From Thelonectria olida (lineage: Eukaryota; Ascomycota; Sordariomycetes; Hypocreales; Nectriaceae): a stretch of DNA of 64,000 bases. A program made the position numbers and the translations under genes. Shown here one piece after another: positions 1-10,562 of this stretch. Below the pieces are notes generated by a model. It searched no databases. It was not told the origin of the DNA and was given only the letters and a program-made list of their open reading frames with translations. The stretch is taken from the NCBI GenBank assembly GCA_020736575.1, contig JAGPYM010000001.1:868001-932000 (forward strand), in the 5' to 3' direction. Position 1 is the first letter of the stretch, and each line of letters starts with the position of its first letter.

Positions 1-39
1 GAGCTACGAAGCTGTCAGCTAATCCTTTACCCCCTTTAG

Positions 40-1138
40 ATGCCCTCGAGTGGACCGACTCCTACATCAAGCTCTTCGCCTGGACCTGGGACAACATCCC
101 CGACAACCTCGACTCCTCGGAGCCCGACACCGACTCCTGGGGTACACCCAACATGTACCTCCCCAACAACAACTGCGACATCGACAACCACTTCATCGAC
201 CAGACGCTCATCATCAACATCGCCTTCTGCGGAAACCCCGTCGGCAACGACGACGTCTGGGCCGCCGCCTGCAGCGCAAAGACCGGCTACGATACCTGCA
301 ACGCCTACGTCTCTGCCAAGCCCGAGGACTTTGCCAACACCTACTTCAGGATCAAGGACATCCGCTACTTCAAGACGACCAAGTCTGCTTCTGCTTCCAG
401 CTCTGGCGCTGCCGCCTCCACTCCCGTTGCCTCCACGCCCGTTGTTTCGACTCCCGTTGCCGTCTCGACCAACACTCTGTACAACAACGCCTCGACCCCC
501 GTCGTCGTCGTCACCGCGCCCACTGCCGTTGACATGACCACCTCTGTCGTCTACACCACTCAGATCCACACCGTCACCAGCTGCGCCGCCACCGTGACCG
601 ACTGCCCCGTCGGCTCCGTCGTCACCAAGACGGTCGCTCTCTACACCACCGTCTGCCCCGTGACCGAAGCCCAGGCGACCTCCACCGGCGGCTCCTCCGG
701 TTCCGGCTCTGGTTCAGACGACGAGGGCTCTGAGACCATCACCGAGACCATCACCAACGTCCACACCATCACTAGCTGCGCCGCCTCCGTGACAAACTGC
801 CCCGTCGTCCACTCCACCGAGTACATCACCACCACCTACTGTCCAGGCAACAGCGGCACAACCGGCTCCGAGTCCTCCCCCGTCGCTACCACCAGCGTAG
901 TCTCTGGCTCTGACTCCTCCGGCGAGGGCGCCAGCTCCTCTGGCTTCTTCCCCGCTCCCGCTCCCTCCTCCGCCGGCGGCGTCGACTATCAAACCCCCGG
1001 CAGCGGCTCGCAAACCGCCCCTGTCGCTGGCGAGACTCCTGCCGCCGGTGAGACCCCAGGCTCTGGCTACTCTGCCCCTGCCGCCGGCTCTACGCCCATC
1101 GCCACTCCTCCCGCTGGCGGCTCCGACTCGGGCTCCGA

Positions 1139-1171
<33 letters not shown>

Positions 1172-1337
1172 TGGCGAGTACACCACCTTCACGCCCATCG
1201 CCACGCCCGTGGCGACGCCCAGCGCTACCACTGGTTCCGGCAGCTCACAGAGCGAAGTCCCCGTGACGGGCGCTGCCTCCAAGATGGGTGCCAGCCTGGC
1301 TCTTATCCTCGCCGCGTTCGCCGCTATGATGATCTAA
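40..1337 (+). CDS. GH16 endo-beta-glucanase, C-terminal exon, GPI-anchored (5' part outside window)
   Basis: This is the last exon of a secreted glycoside hydrolase family 16 enzyme that would cut or remodel beta-1,3(4)-glucan in the wall. An intron ends at 37-39 (branch-like CTAAT, pyrimidine tract, TAG), and the exon resumes in mid-codon at 40. The first 115 residues match the GH16 C-terminal fold: LEWTDSYIKLF, then NCDIDNHFIDQ, IAFCGNPVGNDDVW and TGYDTCNAYV. The catalytic ExDxxE site must lie upstream, outside the window. A long Ser/Thr/Gly-rich stalk follows, with two copies of a TSCAxxVTxCP unit and a GSDSGSGSG run at about 1125-1175. The last 25 residues form a hydrophobic GPI signal (SKMGASLALILAAFAAMMI). 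The family call rests on recognised motifs, and the GPI anchoring is inferred from the tail. In-frame ATG at 153 is internal and not a start. Confidence 0.82.
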
Positions 1338-1833
1338 AAAAAAGAACTGATACCCCCTTTGTTCTTTTTCGTTTTTTTGTGCGTTGCGTATAGACTTCTT
1401 TGCATAGGCTTGGTTGGATAGTTAACCAAGGCCGCCCAATATATAAATTTTTTTCCCATTACTCAAAAAGGATCCTTAATCCAGGTAGATTGTGTGACGG
1501 GTTCACGGGGTGGATGGGGGGTGGGTAATATAGATTGAATATATCTGCCCTGAATGGTATTAAGACTATTCACATTAACATAAATGCTGACCTGATATGG
1601 TGTGTTGTGAACTTCTTCATAATAACCAGATAGCATCAGGGGCTGTACAGCGCATCTGGCGCTCTGCTTAGCATAGTTGGGTCTTTCATGTGCCATACTT
1701 GGTGTACATGTATCCTATATTGTACGGCCTGCTAGCCTCACGCACACTTCAATGAAGATTAACTAATGTCGGGTATCATTCAACTCCAATCCATTCCGCT
1801 CTACATCCGATGCCTTTCCTATTGGGACGTCTT
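1338..1833. other. Convergent intergenic region
   Basis: AT-rich 3' flanks of two converging genes (GH16 and Med1). Short ORFs here have no recognisable content. I see no RNA gene or repeat. Confidence 0.6.
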
Positions 1834-3931
1834 TCAAGCAAGACGCGTTCGGATCCACTCGGTCCATTTGCAGAGGTCCTCCATTGCCTCCAGGACCTTG
1901 CCCAGATCCGCCCTTGTAAGTTCTCTACCTGTTGATGTCCGCTTACTGGGTTCTCCCTCGCGAGGCAAGACATTCTCATTAGCAACTTCGACAATCCCAT
2001 CCTCCAGAACCCTGAGCGTGATGTCGGCTGTCGAGTCTCGGAAGGGAAATACGACCTGCAAATGTGGAGTTGGGTGAACCCAGAGGGTGACATCCAGGTT
2101 CACTTCATTAGCCGAAGGGGCATCTGCCAGGTCGCCATCTTCCGTTGGCGCCTCAGGAATCTCCGGTGCCTTCATGAAGCCATCTAGGTCATGCCAGGCA
2201 GTTGTAGTCTTGGTCTTTTCTCCCCGCACCGAGGGCTTTTTATCCGTCTTTGCCGACTGGTTCTGCTTCGCCTTGGACCCGAAGCTGTTTTCCAACAAAA
2301 TGGCCACGAAGGCGTACTGGCGGAGTAAAGGTAATATCTCAATAAGCTGTCGGGGATGGAAGAAGGGCATCTCCGTGACGACATGCGAGTATATCTGCTT
2401 ATAGATGTACAGCGACGCACGATGCGGTTTTGGTGAAGCCTTTCCATCTTTATCGTAGACTAGCACTTCCCGTTGATGAGTGATTGTTCGCAACTCGCTA
2501 GGGTCATGCGCGCTATCCGGAGTAATCGGGAAGAACAAGCTATCGAAAGTAGGCGGGTAGCCAAAGACAGGAGGGGGCGTCATGTTGGCAATCTCGTACA
2601 TCCGGATCCAGTCGTTCTGGGGTAGAATAACCGGTGGATCAAAGGTGACGGTGAACATGACCTGAGGAACCCGGGCCGTGGCAAGGAGCGCGTTCATATC
2701 AGTGGGCTTATTATCCTCTGTAGAAGGAAGCACAACATTTTCGGGTTCCTGCCAGTCCAGGTTTGGCTTCTTGGTGTCCATGGACGGCTCGGCTTTGACA
2801 ATGTTCTTGGATATCCAATCCTCCGACACCCTCACGGGAAGGGGTACTGTTCCGTCGGTGGCAGTGCATCCGATCAGAAGTGACCATACCCGTTCTCGAG
2901 ATTCGGAAAATTCGGTAGCCTTGTCGTTTGATGGCGGGATCAGTCGCAGGGCCTTCCAATACTGAATGCTCAAGCCCACACGATCTCTGGAGTGCATGAT
3001 TGGATAGCCATGTCTTGAGCACATTGCCATGACGGACAGAGCGCGATATGTCTTTTCACTCATCCCAGGCTCTTCCCGCAGTTTCGAAATGTCCCACTGA
3101 TGCAGCCTCTCCAGGCTCACATAGATGCCTGCTAGAGCCTCATGGCAGTCCAGGCCAGGGATGATGCTGAGTTTGTCCAGGATCGCAAGGCGCTCCAAGT
3201 TAACCGAGAATTGCTCCAACGTCTTTGTAAGCGGGCTTTGGTTGGGGAGAAGCTGGAGGTCTTTGAGCAGAATTTGGTTGGCCCTTTCCACATGCTGAGT
3301 GACTGAAGGGGCCGACTCCGGGAAAGCCAGAGTGACGTTGGTGACGATATTGTTGTCCAACACTATGTCGAGCCCGATGGCAGACCCAGCAATAACGAGC
3401 GTTTTGGCCTTCCTACCTCCTGGCGTGGTGTGTTCTTCGGATAGACAGTCAAGTCCTACGCGCTGGGCTAAACGTTCCAGTCCAGCTTCACTGACAACAC
3501 CCTTCTTCTTCTATGAAGAGTTAGACCAGTACAAGACGTGAATTCAGGGTACGTACGTTCAAGATGTCCATGATTGCCTCCAATCGCTTCAGCTTTTCAT
3601 CCTCGCTCGCAAGAGCACCAAGAGCGCTCAGACCTGCGACGCCAACATTCTCGAGCCCCATGTCCAGCCCACCGCCCATAGCAAGGCCCATGGCTGCTGC
3701 CGTGGACGGGCTGTCGAAGTTTAGAGAGGCATTATTCTGTTGCGACATCATGATGGACGTGGCGGGAGATTTCTTGAACTGTTGCGGAGAGGAGCGTGGA
3801 CCTCTGGGGGAAAAGACGGCATGAGCAGGGTTGGAGAAGGGCGTGGAGACGGGGGGCGTGGCAGCGGCGAGTCCTGACGGGGTGCGCCCTTGCTGCGAAG
3901 CAACATGCTTCATGGCAGTGGGCGTCGCCAT
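1834..3931 (-). CDS. MED1: Mediator of RNA polymerase II transcription subunit 1 (Med1)
   Basis: Spliced gene, complement(1834..3510, 3557..3931), 683 aa. The product would be the middle-module Mediator subunit that relays regulator signals to RNA polymerase II in the nucleus. The start is the ATG at 3931 (MATPTAMKHV), because the frame upstream has only a poor leader. A low-complexity Pro/Ser/Ala N-terminus of about 110 residues precedes the conserved Med1 domain: EKLKRLEAIMDILN, then KKKGVVSEAGLERLAQRVGL, then VIAGSAIGLDIVL and VTLAFPESAPSVTQHVERAN. The single 46-nt intron (GTACGT donor, CTAAC branch, CATAG acceptor) joins these in frame. The C-terminal third carries a basic linker and ends in a leucine/tryptophan helix. 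Length and order fit fungal Med1. It is divergently arranged with the next gene across about 440 bp. Confidence 0.85.
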
Positions 3932-4368
3932 GATGATGAGGGATGCGATTCGGAGGACGGTGGAGGAGCCGCTCAAGTTGCGCGACTGGAGAGCGCACAG
4001 CCGAGCAAGGCTCTACGGGGCGGTATGTATTTGGGCGCGGGATTCGAAGGCAACGGTTGGTATCGTGGTAGCAATGTGAAGGTGGGTTGCTAAGATGTTG
4101 AGTGGCATGCGTGCCTTTGTCGATGCTGAAGGATGGAAGAGGAGGAATCACAAAGTAAATAGTGAAAGCCGACGAAGCACAATGGAAGCTTTGGGAGTTA
4201 ACCTAGGCCCCACCACTAACGTACAGCGGGCGCTGTAGGTGCTGACACCCCCTGATCCCTGTCTCCCCCACCCCGGGCCCCGAAGATGGAAATCAAACCT
4301 CCAAAAAGTTCAAGCCCACCTTCACATTCACAGCCTTCAACAACTCGCGCCTCACGACTCTTTGCGTA
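3932..4368. other. Divergent promoter region between Med1 and an uncharacterised gene
   Basis: About 437 bp separate the two start codons. A run of C-rich sequence lies at 4244-4285. No clear TATA box or other recognisable site was found. Confidence 0.4.
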
Positions 4369-5274
4369 ATGGCGCCCAATTCTGCATCCACCGCATCTGC
4401 GGCAGTTTCAACCACATTAAACGCCGTGAGGCGTGCCATGAAACCATACTCCCACCGATCAATCTCCGTCTCCGTCTCTCCGGCTCCCATCAACTTTGCT
4501 GAACGCCGCTCCGTCTTGCAGGTCCTCCAGCGCTACGGCCCCGTTGAATTCTTCAAGGCCGTCCCAGTAAGCATTTCTACCTTGCTCGCAATACATGACA
4601 CCATTCTAATCCTACCTTCTGAGCCATAGGGGCACGACTCCATGTTCATCTCGTTGATGAAGGATGAAGCAGCCGTCAGCCAATTAATCACCAAAAGCCC
4701 CATCAGCTTCAATGTATTCGTGCCCCAAAACGCTCCCGAATCCCTCCTCTCCAGCCTCAACGGAAGCCAAGCCCTTTCCAAATCGAAACCTATAACAGCA
4801 ATTAAAGATGCGTTGCCTTCCTCCGCCGACACTCCCTCTTCCTCTACCAGCCAAGATGCCGTGTCCGGTTCGGATTTACCCCAGAAGGAATTCCAAATCC
4901 AAATCTGGCCGCACCCTACATATCGACATCACGAGAGCTATACAACGAAATTGCACTTGTCGTGGCCCGAATATGTCTGCAAGAACGAATCCTTTGTGAC
5001 AAGAATGCTGAAGGATTCTCTCCCCAATACGATGGCTACCAAGGGGCTCGCACACTGGAATCCCGACTTTGGCCAACAGCGGATGGCATCAGACAACTAT
5101 GCTAAGGAACAGGATCGCAAGCGGGTTCATTCGTGGATTCCTGGCAAGTTGCAGGCCCGATTACAAGGCCAGAAAGAGGCACAATCATCGGCAGAAGAAG
5201 CCGTGACAGCACACACAGCGACAGACGAATCTCAAAGGATTCCCAGTCTTCCCTTTTCGAGTTGGTCAGGTTGA
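4369..5274 (+). CDS. Conserved fungal protein of unknown function
   Basis: Two exons, 4369..4566 and 4630..5274, give 280 aa. The 63-nt intron (GTAAGC to CATAG) joins EFFKAVP to GHDSMFISLMKDE in frame. I do not recognise a named family. Residues about 35-110 alternate strand-like and helix-like segments (SVLQVLQRYGPVEFFKAV, MFISLMKDEAAVSQLI, ISFNVFVP), loosely like an RRM or ferredoxin-type fold. A Ser-rich linker follows, then a conserved-looking block with SYTTKLHLSWPEYVCKNES. The N-terminus is rich in Ser, Thr, Ala and Arg with few acids, which could be a mitochondrial presequence (inference). The tail is hydrophilic with Gln and Glu. No membrane segment is visible. The exon structure and clean frame argue that it is real. 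Confidence 0.7.
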
Positions 5275-5460
5275 GATGTGTGAGCGAGTCTATCAGAGAC
5301 ATGGAGAAACAACAGGTCTGGCCGCTTTACTTGCATGCGATATGATAATCCCGGCCCAACGATTTCGGCTTGGAGGCCTTGTTTTGTTTCTTTTCATTGT
5401 TTCAAACATACCTACCCATCTGTCCCGTTATATAACTGCATGTGTACCAGAGCTCGACAA

Positions 5461-6316
5461 TCAATCAACCAACCTCGCAATGCTAAGCCCATCCCAGAGT
5501 GGCACGAGGAACGTCTCCAGTCTCGGGCTGGACAGTGTCAGTTCGTTGAACTCCCTCACTGCATACACGAGCTTCAGCCTCTCCTCATCCGGCTTCTCGC
5601 CTTGGGCGTTAATGTCAGCCGCGAGGCCCCTACGCAGAACATTGTCAGACACGATGAGCGCGCCGGGCCGCAGCAACCGAGTGGCGCTTCCAGGCTGAGA
5701 TTCTTCGAGGAGCTGCTTCAGGTATCCGGGGTATCCTGTCTTGTCCGCGTCGATGAAGACGACGTCGTAGGGCTCGCTGGGGTTGAGCTTGGGAAGTCTA
5801 GCGGGTGTCAACTCGCCCATTCACATTATGTGTGTTGTGCGAGGATGTGCGAATACAGTACTCACGTCTCAGCCGCGGGTCCAACAACAATTTCGACGTT
5901 CTTAATGCCTTTGGCAGCAAATGCCTCGTTGGCCAGATCAGCATACTTGGCTTCATACTCGAGGCCTGTGACTAGGCCATCGGGACCAACGGCATGAGCC
6001 CAAACCATGGCAGAGTATCCAACATAGACGCCGATTTCCAACACTATTATGCATCATGTCAGTGTGCTCCTGACACTTCCCAGTGTAAGTGTGTCGTTTG
6101 CTCACCTCGCTTCGCATTGGCAGCCTTGGCCAAAATGTAATGGAACTGCGACTGGAAGTTGGAGCTCATGTAGTCCGAGTCATCGCGACTTGCCACGACG
6201 GACTCGTGATAGTCGGGGATATGCTTGGGCAAGGGCGAGGAGTGTTGCTCAGAGTACTCGGTGACCTTGCGGCCGAGCTCGGGGTTTGCGTACAGAGGGA
6301 TTTCGTTGAACTTCAT
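5461..6316 (-). CDS. Class I SAM-dependent O-methyltransferase (caffeoyl-CoA OMT-like, family 3)
   Basis: Three exons, complement(5461..5797, 5866..6043, 6106..6316), encode 241 aa. The product would move a methyl group from S-adenosylmethionine to a hydroxyl, probably of a catechol-like small molecule, in the cytosol. SAM motif I is VLEIGVYVGYSAM; the metal-binding catalytic block is VVFIDADK; a second conserved block is GALIVSDNVL with the Asp-Asn pair. Length fits the cation-dependent family (about 220-250). I chose the ATG at 6316; the frame opens slightly earlier only with GTG. For the second intron the TAG at 5798-5800 keeps frame (AET|LPKLNPSEP), whereas the upstream GAG does not. No biosynthetic partners are adjacent, so the substrate is unknown. 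Confidence 0.85.
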
Positions 6317-6396
6317 CGTATCTTGATTCACTCAGATTGAAGAATTAAGCATACAGCCAGTGCATTCTGCCTATAGAAGAGGGTATCAAGACGCTC

Positions 6397-6404
6397 TATT
6401 TATA
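6397..6404 (-). promoter_or_regulatory. TATA-box candidate for the O-methyltransferase
   Basis: On the minus strand the sequence reads TATAAATA, about 80 nt upstream of the ATG at 6316. Spacing fits a fungal core promoter with a short leader. Assigned by eye only. Confidence 0.4.
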
Positions 6405-6974
6405 TCGAGCTGACCATCTCGGAAACCGAGTAGAAGTCATTATCAAGACACGGGATCCTCACTCCCTGCTGCCTTGCCGACATCCGGATCGTCAACATTG
6501 GGAATTCGCCGATTTCGCACCATTCGGTGAACTCGGATTTAAGACTGCGGCAACCTCCTCAAACAACCTTGAGCCAATGGAAGCGATACAGACGCACACA
6601 TTCGTTCAGCTCAGTGGAGTGTCTGACGTACTTGGTCCATGTTGAGCTTGACGTAACTTGGAGCGGGGTTGACACAATCACTCACTCAAGGACAAGCACG
6701 GGGTTAAAGTGAAGGCATTCAGACATGCGAGAACAAAAGAGCAATTAGTATTATCGCAACGGAAGACAGGCAGGACATCTCCAACTACTCCTAACAAGTA
6801 ACTAGATGCACAATGATTAAAGGCACAGTACCTGAGCTGTTGAAATCCGAAGGTAGTGCACGTGATGAAACAGCTCCGGTACTGTACCAAGAGTGCACCA
6901 TGATCCCAATTCCACCGCAATAAAAATGCACTTTTCTCATCACCTTACTCCGGGACCTTCGTTTCGCCGCTGAC
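6405..6974. other. Intergenic region between O-methyltransferase promoter and repeat-protein 3' end
   Basis: About 570 bp with no convincing coding sequence. It should hold upstream control elements of the methyltransferase and the 3' UTR of the repeat-rich gene. Confidence 0.5.
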
Positions 6975-9754
6975 TCACAGCAACATGAACCCAACCGCGC
7001 CGGCGAGAGCCATGGTCACACCAGCCACGGCCCTGCGGCCAGCACCAGAGGTCGTCACGGTCAGAGGAGCGCTGGGCTTGGCCTCCTCAGACGTGGCGCT
7101 GTACTTGTGGGGGCAGGGCTTCGTAGGAGCCGCTGAAGACTTGAGCGTGGTAGGGCAGGGCTTCGAAGGATGGACAGGAGCCGCCGAAGACTTCTTGGGG
7201 CAAGGCTTCTTCGAGGGGTGAGCTGGCTCCACTGTAGGATAGACCCTGCCATGAGAGACAGGCACCTTCTCATATTCATATTCGCTGATCTCCTCCTTCT
7301 CGTATTCGTAAGCCTTACCGCGAGAAACAGACTCCTCGTTGTCATATTCGTAGGCTTTGCCGTGAGAAATAGGCTGCTTGATGTCATACTCGTAGACATT
7401 GCCAGGAGCCGGCTGGGGAACCTCAGGCTCTTTAGGGGCGGAGGACTCAGCGGAAGGAATGTAAGACTTGGGCTCAGGGGCTGGAGGAGGAGCCGGGTAC
7501 TTCGTGGTGCAAGGCTTCTCGGGGGCGGGCTGGGGCTTGGCCGAGGTGGAGCATGGCTTCGACGTAGGAGGAGGGGGGCAGGGCTTCGTCTTCGTAGTGT
7601 GGCAGAACACTGAAGTAAACTTGTATTCGGAAGAAGTCGAGCAAGGCTTAGTAGGCACGTAGGGAACGTGAGTTGAGCAAGGCTTCGAGGTATGGTGAGA
7701 AGTGGTGCAAGGCTTAGTAGGGACATACGAAGATGAGCATGGCTTCGAAGTGGGCTTGTAGGGGGGGACGTATGAAGAAGTCGAGCAGGGCTTCGAAGTA
7801 GGGTGAGAAGTCGAGCAAGGCTTCGTCTTCGTAGTGTGGCAGAATACCGAGGTAAACTTATACTCAGAAGAAGTCGAGCAGGGCTTTGAGCTCGGCACGT
7901 AGGGTACGTGGGTCGAGCACGGCTTCGAAGTATGGTGAGAAGTCGTGCAAGGCTTAGTAGGGACGTAGGGGACTTGAGTCGAGCAAGGCTTCGAGGTATG
8001 GTGAGAAGTCGTGCAAGGCTTAGTCGGGACATACGAAGACGAGCAAGGCTTCGAAGTGGGCTTATAGGGGGGGCGTATGTAGAGGTTGAGCAAGGCTTCG
8101 AGGTGTAGCGTGAAGTCGAGCAAGACGTAGTAGGGACGTATGAAGAAGAAGAGCAGGACTTCGTAGTGTGGCAGAAGACTGAAGTAAACTTATACTCGGA
8201 AGAAGTCGAGCAAGGCTTTGTATAAGTAGTCCATGTCGAGGTCGGGCAAGGCTTCGACGTGGGCTTCACCTCCGAAGAGCACTTGGTAGTAGTAGGGGGG
8301 TAGTAGGTGGAAGCCGAGCACTTAGTATGCGTCTCGCACTTGGTGTAAGTCTCACACTTCGTGGACGGCTCGCACTTGGTGACGGTCTCGCACTTGGTGG
8401 TGGGCTTGGGGCATTCAGTAGTAGTAGGCTTCGAGGCCTCAGTGGTGCTGCACTTTGTCGACAAGGTGCTGCAGCTGGTAGTGGTGCAAGTCTTGGTCTC
8501 CGTCATGGTCTCCGTGCACTGGGGACCATAGCAAGGCTTGGGGACCCTGCAGTGCCAGCAGCCGGGTTGGGCCCAGTGTCCCTTGCACTCGTGCTCGCAC
8601 GACTTAGGAGGGCAGTCGATGCCCACGCAGGGGACAGCGGTAGGCCAGGTGAAGGGCTTGCTGGTCAACGTAGGGCAGGGCTTGCTCGTAGGCTTGGGGC
8701 AAGGCTTGGTGGTCCTGATACGGGGAGCGCAGTGGCACGGCTTAGAGTGGTCGTACTTGCAGGGGCAGAAGAGAGGCTTGGGCTTGTGGCAATGCTCGCC
8801 GACGCAAGGGTTGGGGCGGCCCTGGTGGTGAGGGCGCGGCTTGTGCTCACGAAGCTTGCAGTCGGGGCCCTTGCAGTGGTACTTGGAAGGGTAGTCGTGA
8901 GTCTTATGCCCGTGGTGAGGCTTGTGCTCATGAGGCTTGCAGTGAGGACCTTTGCACTCGTTGATCTTGTTGGCATGACCGTGCTGGTGGTGATGGAAGT
9001 GTCGGTGCTTCTCCCTGATGATCTCCTTCTGGGGGGAGCAGTGTTTGCCCTTGCACCTGTAAGAAGGGGGGTTGGTGTTCTGAGCATTGTGAGACTTGTG
9101 AATGGGCTTCTCCTTTCGAAGGTCCGTCTTCTTAGTTGACTCGGAAGTCTTCGAGGTCTCAGGGGCTCCCTTCTTGCGTCCGGTCTCGTGAGTAGGCTTG
9201 CCCTTGGAGGTGTCGTGCTTGATGCCAATCTCGTGAACAGACTCGGTCTCGTCATCAATCTCAGTCTCAATCTCATCAGACTCGGACTCAGAGACGGGCT
9301 TAGACTTGGGAAGGCCCTTGCGGGCCCCGGGCTTGGGCTTGGTGCTCTTGGGGTCGGCCTTGGAAGGCTTGGTAGTGTCAACCTTGGCCTTGTGCTTGGG
9401 GCAAGGCTTGGTAACGCCAACCTTGTCAAGCTTGCCATGCTTGTCAGAGGGGTGGCGAAGGTCTCCCTGAGAGGGGGTCTCGGTGTCCGTGAAGTCACTA
9501 GACGGCTTCTCCCTGGCAGGAGTCAACTCCAGCTGGATGTCTTTCCGGGAGTCAGTCACGAAATTGTTCTCCACAAACGAAGACTTACCAAGCTCACCAC
9601 CAGCCTTTTCGCCATGGACGTTCCCACGGTGGCCAGATGACTGTGATAATAAATTCAACCCCTTGTAAGCTGCATCGTTACCCCCCAAATCTGCAACGCG
9701 GGCATGGGCAATTCCATGAAGGAGGGCCAAGAGGGCCAAGAGGTTGTGCTTCAT
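6975..9754 (-). CDS. Large Cys/His-rich repeat GPI-anchored surface protein, with apparent 1-nt frameshift
   Basis: I do not recognise a named family. The ATG at 9754 begins a signal peptide (MKHNLLALLALLHGIAHA). A charged Lys/Glu/Pro region follows, then a His-rich domain with six CxGxxC motifs, a TKCExx repeat, many KPC-type repeats, and a Tyr-rich YEYD repeat. The last 20 residues are a GPI-type hydrophobic tail (AVAGVTMALAGAVGFMLL). The reading frame breaks near 8067-8073, at seven G on the plus strand. Upstream, frame A carries KPCSTS repeats; downstream the same repeats and the GPI tail sit in frame B. A parallel repeat at about 7751-7771 has one extra base and stays in frame, so one base seems lost here. 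The restored product would be about 925 aa. Function (wall structure, metal binding or adhesion) is inference. Confidence 0.75.
7230..7400 (-). repeat. Tyr-rich YEYD/SHGK protein-coding tandem repeat
   Basis: Three to four degenerate copies of a roughly 15-17-residue unit with core KAYEYD...SHG (VYEYDIKQPISHG, KAYEYDNEESVSRG, KAYEYEKEE, YEYEKVPVSHG). It lies between the KPC repeats and the C-terminal Pro/Cys region of the surface protein. Confidence 0.7.
7540..8290 (-). repeat. KPC-type tandem repeat array (minisatellite-like)
   Basis: Many copies of units encoding TSKPCSTS, YVPTKPCTTSHH and SEYKFTSVFCHTTK. DNA copies are nearly identical (for example the stretches around 7590-7640, 7820-7880 and 8160-8215), which suggests recent amplification or homogenisation. 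Such arrays are prone to slippage and assembly error. Confidence 0.85.
8300..8425 (-). repeat. TKCExx hexapeptide repeat
   Basis: Five or more consecutive TKC units (TKCETV, TKCEPS, TKCETY, TKCETH, TKCSAS) give a cysteine every six residues between the CxGxxC domain and the KPC array. Confidence 0.75.
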
Positions 9755-9894
9755 CGTTCAGGTTCCGAGATGCCCAACTATGATTGACTTAGAAGAGAGA
9801 AAATGACAAGAGTCTCAGCTCCAGGAGGAAAGTATGGAAAAGTCAATTGAGGAGGACGAGCAGACAGCCCAAAACACATTTAACCACTCCTTTG

Positions 9895-9901
9895 CTTTAT
9901 A
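9895..9901 (-). promoter_or_regulatory. TATA-box candidate for the repeat-rich surface protein
   Basis: The minus strand reads TATAAAG about 140 nt upstream of the ATG at 9754. Candidate only. Confidence 0.35.
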
Positions 9902-10562
9902 GACAACGCCCGGCACCGCTATACATCCCCGGATGTATCTCCTCAAGTCGTGATGCCATAGTAAATCTGGTGAGGAAGTCAATTTACAGCCTCCTCATGG
10001 AACAACCCAAGAACCTCTTTGGACAGGAGACAGCCATGCAATATGTCGGAAGCTTGAGTGAGGAGACGGTCTTATCAGGCGATTTTCGACTCACTCGTCC
10101 AAAGCTCCCTTCCCAACATGGTGAAGCGGCAAATAGAACCTGTCAAGCGGGCCGAAGCGGCACGTTCCTGTGCTGGCCGACCTGCAATTGACTTCGGAGC
10201 CGGGAATTGAGTTGGCCGTGAGACTCTCCGCCGCCAGCACCTAGACCACCCATGTTTCCAACTTGGGCCCTCTGCGGACCATCTCAGCAAGGCCAGTATG
10301 CACAATTCCAGAGTGTTGGGGACATGAAGACGCTGTAAAGGTAATCCAAATTGTTGTCCTCGAAGCTAACACCCACCCAGCAAACCTTGCGCCAAAAACG
10401 CGTAACAGATGATGCTCGCTATTAATATTCACATAGTCTTGTTCCCACGTCTTGTCTTTTCTGTAACCCCCCCAATTGTTTCTCGACCAAAATACAGTAA
10501 CAACCTAACGCCGCTTACGCCAGTCGAGGAGACCAGGGAACCGAAAGATACCGAATACCGAC
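9902..10562. other. Intergenic region upstream of surface protein, downstream of Orm1
   Basis: About 660 bp with no supported gene. It should include distal promoter sequence of the surface-protein gene and the Orm1 3' UTR. Confidence 0.5.

Noticed and set aside
7230..7400. Dikaritin-like RiPP precursor, because of the repeated Tyr-containing cores
   Set aside because: There are no Lys-Arg Kex2 sites around the units, the protein has a GPI tail, and no UstYa-type oxidase gene is nearby.
7061..8060. Arg/Leu/Ser-rich continuation of the frame A reading of the repeat-rich surface protein
   Set aside because: It is the out-of-frame reading of the KPC repeats. The GPI tail and the repeats are in the other frame, so this tail is probably not the native C-terminus.
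8060..8080. Programmed -1 ribosomal frameshift at the C-run
   Set aside because: A C CCC CCC slip is conceivable, but I see no supporting downstream structure. A lost base in a homopolymer within a repeat is simpler.
8327..9498. Long open frames on both strands opposite or offset from the surface-protein gene
   Set aside because: They arise from the low-complexity repeats and have no signal peptide, domain or start context.
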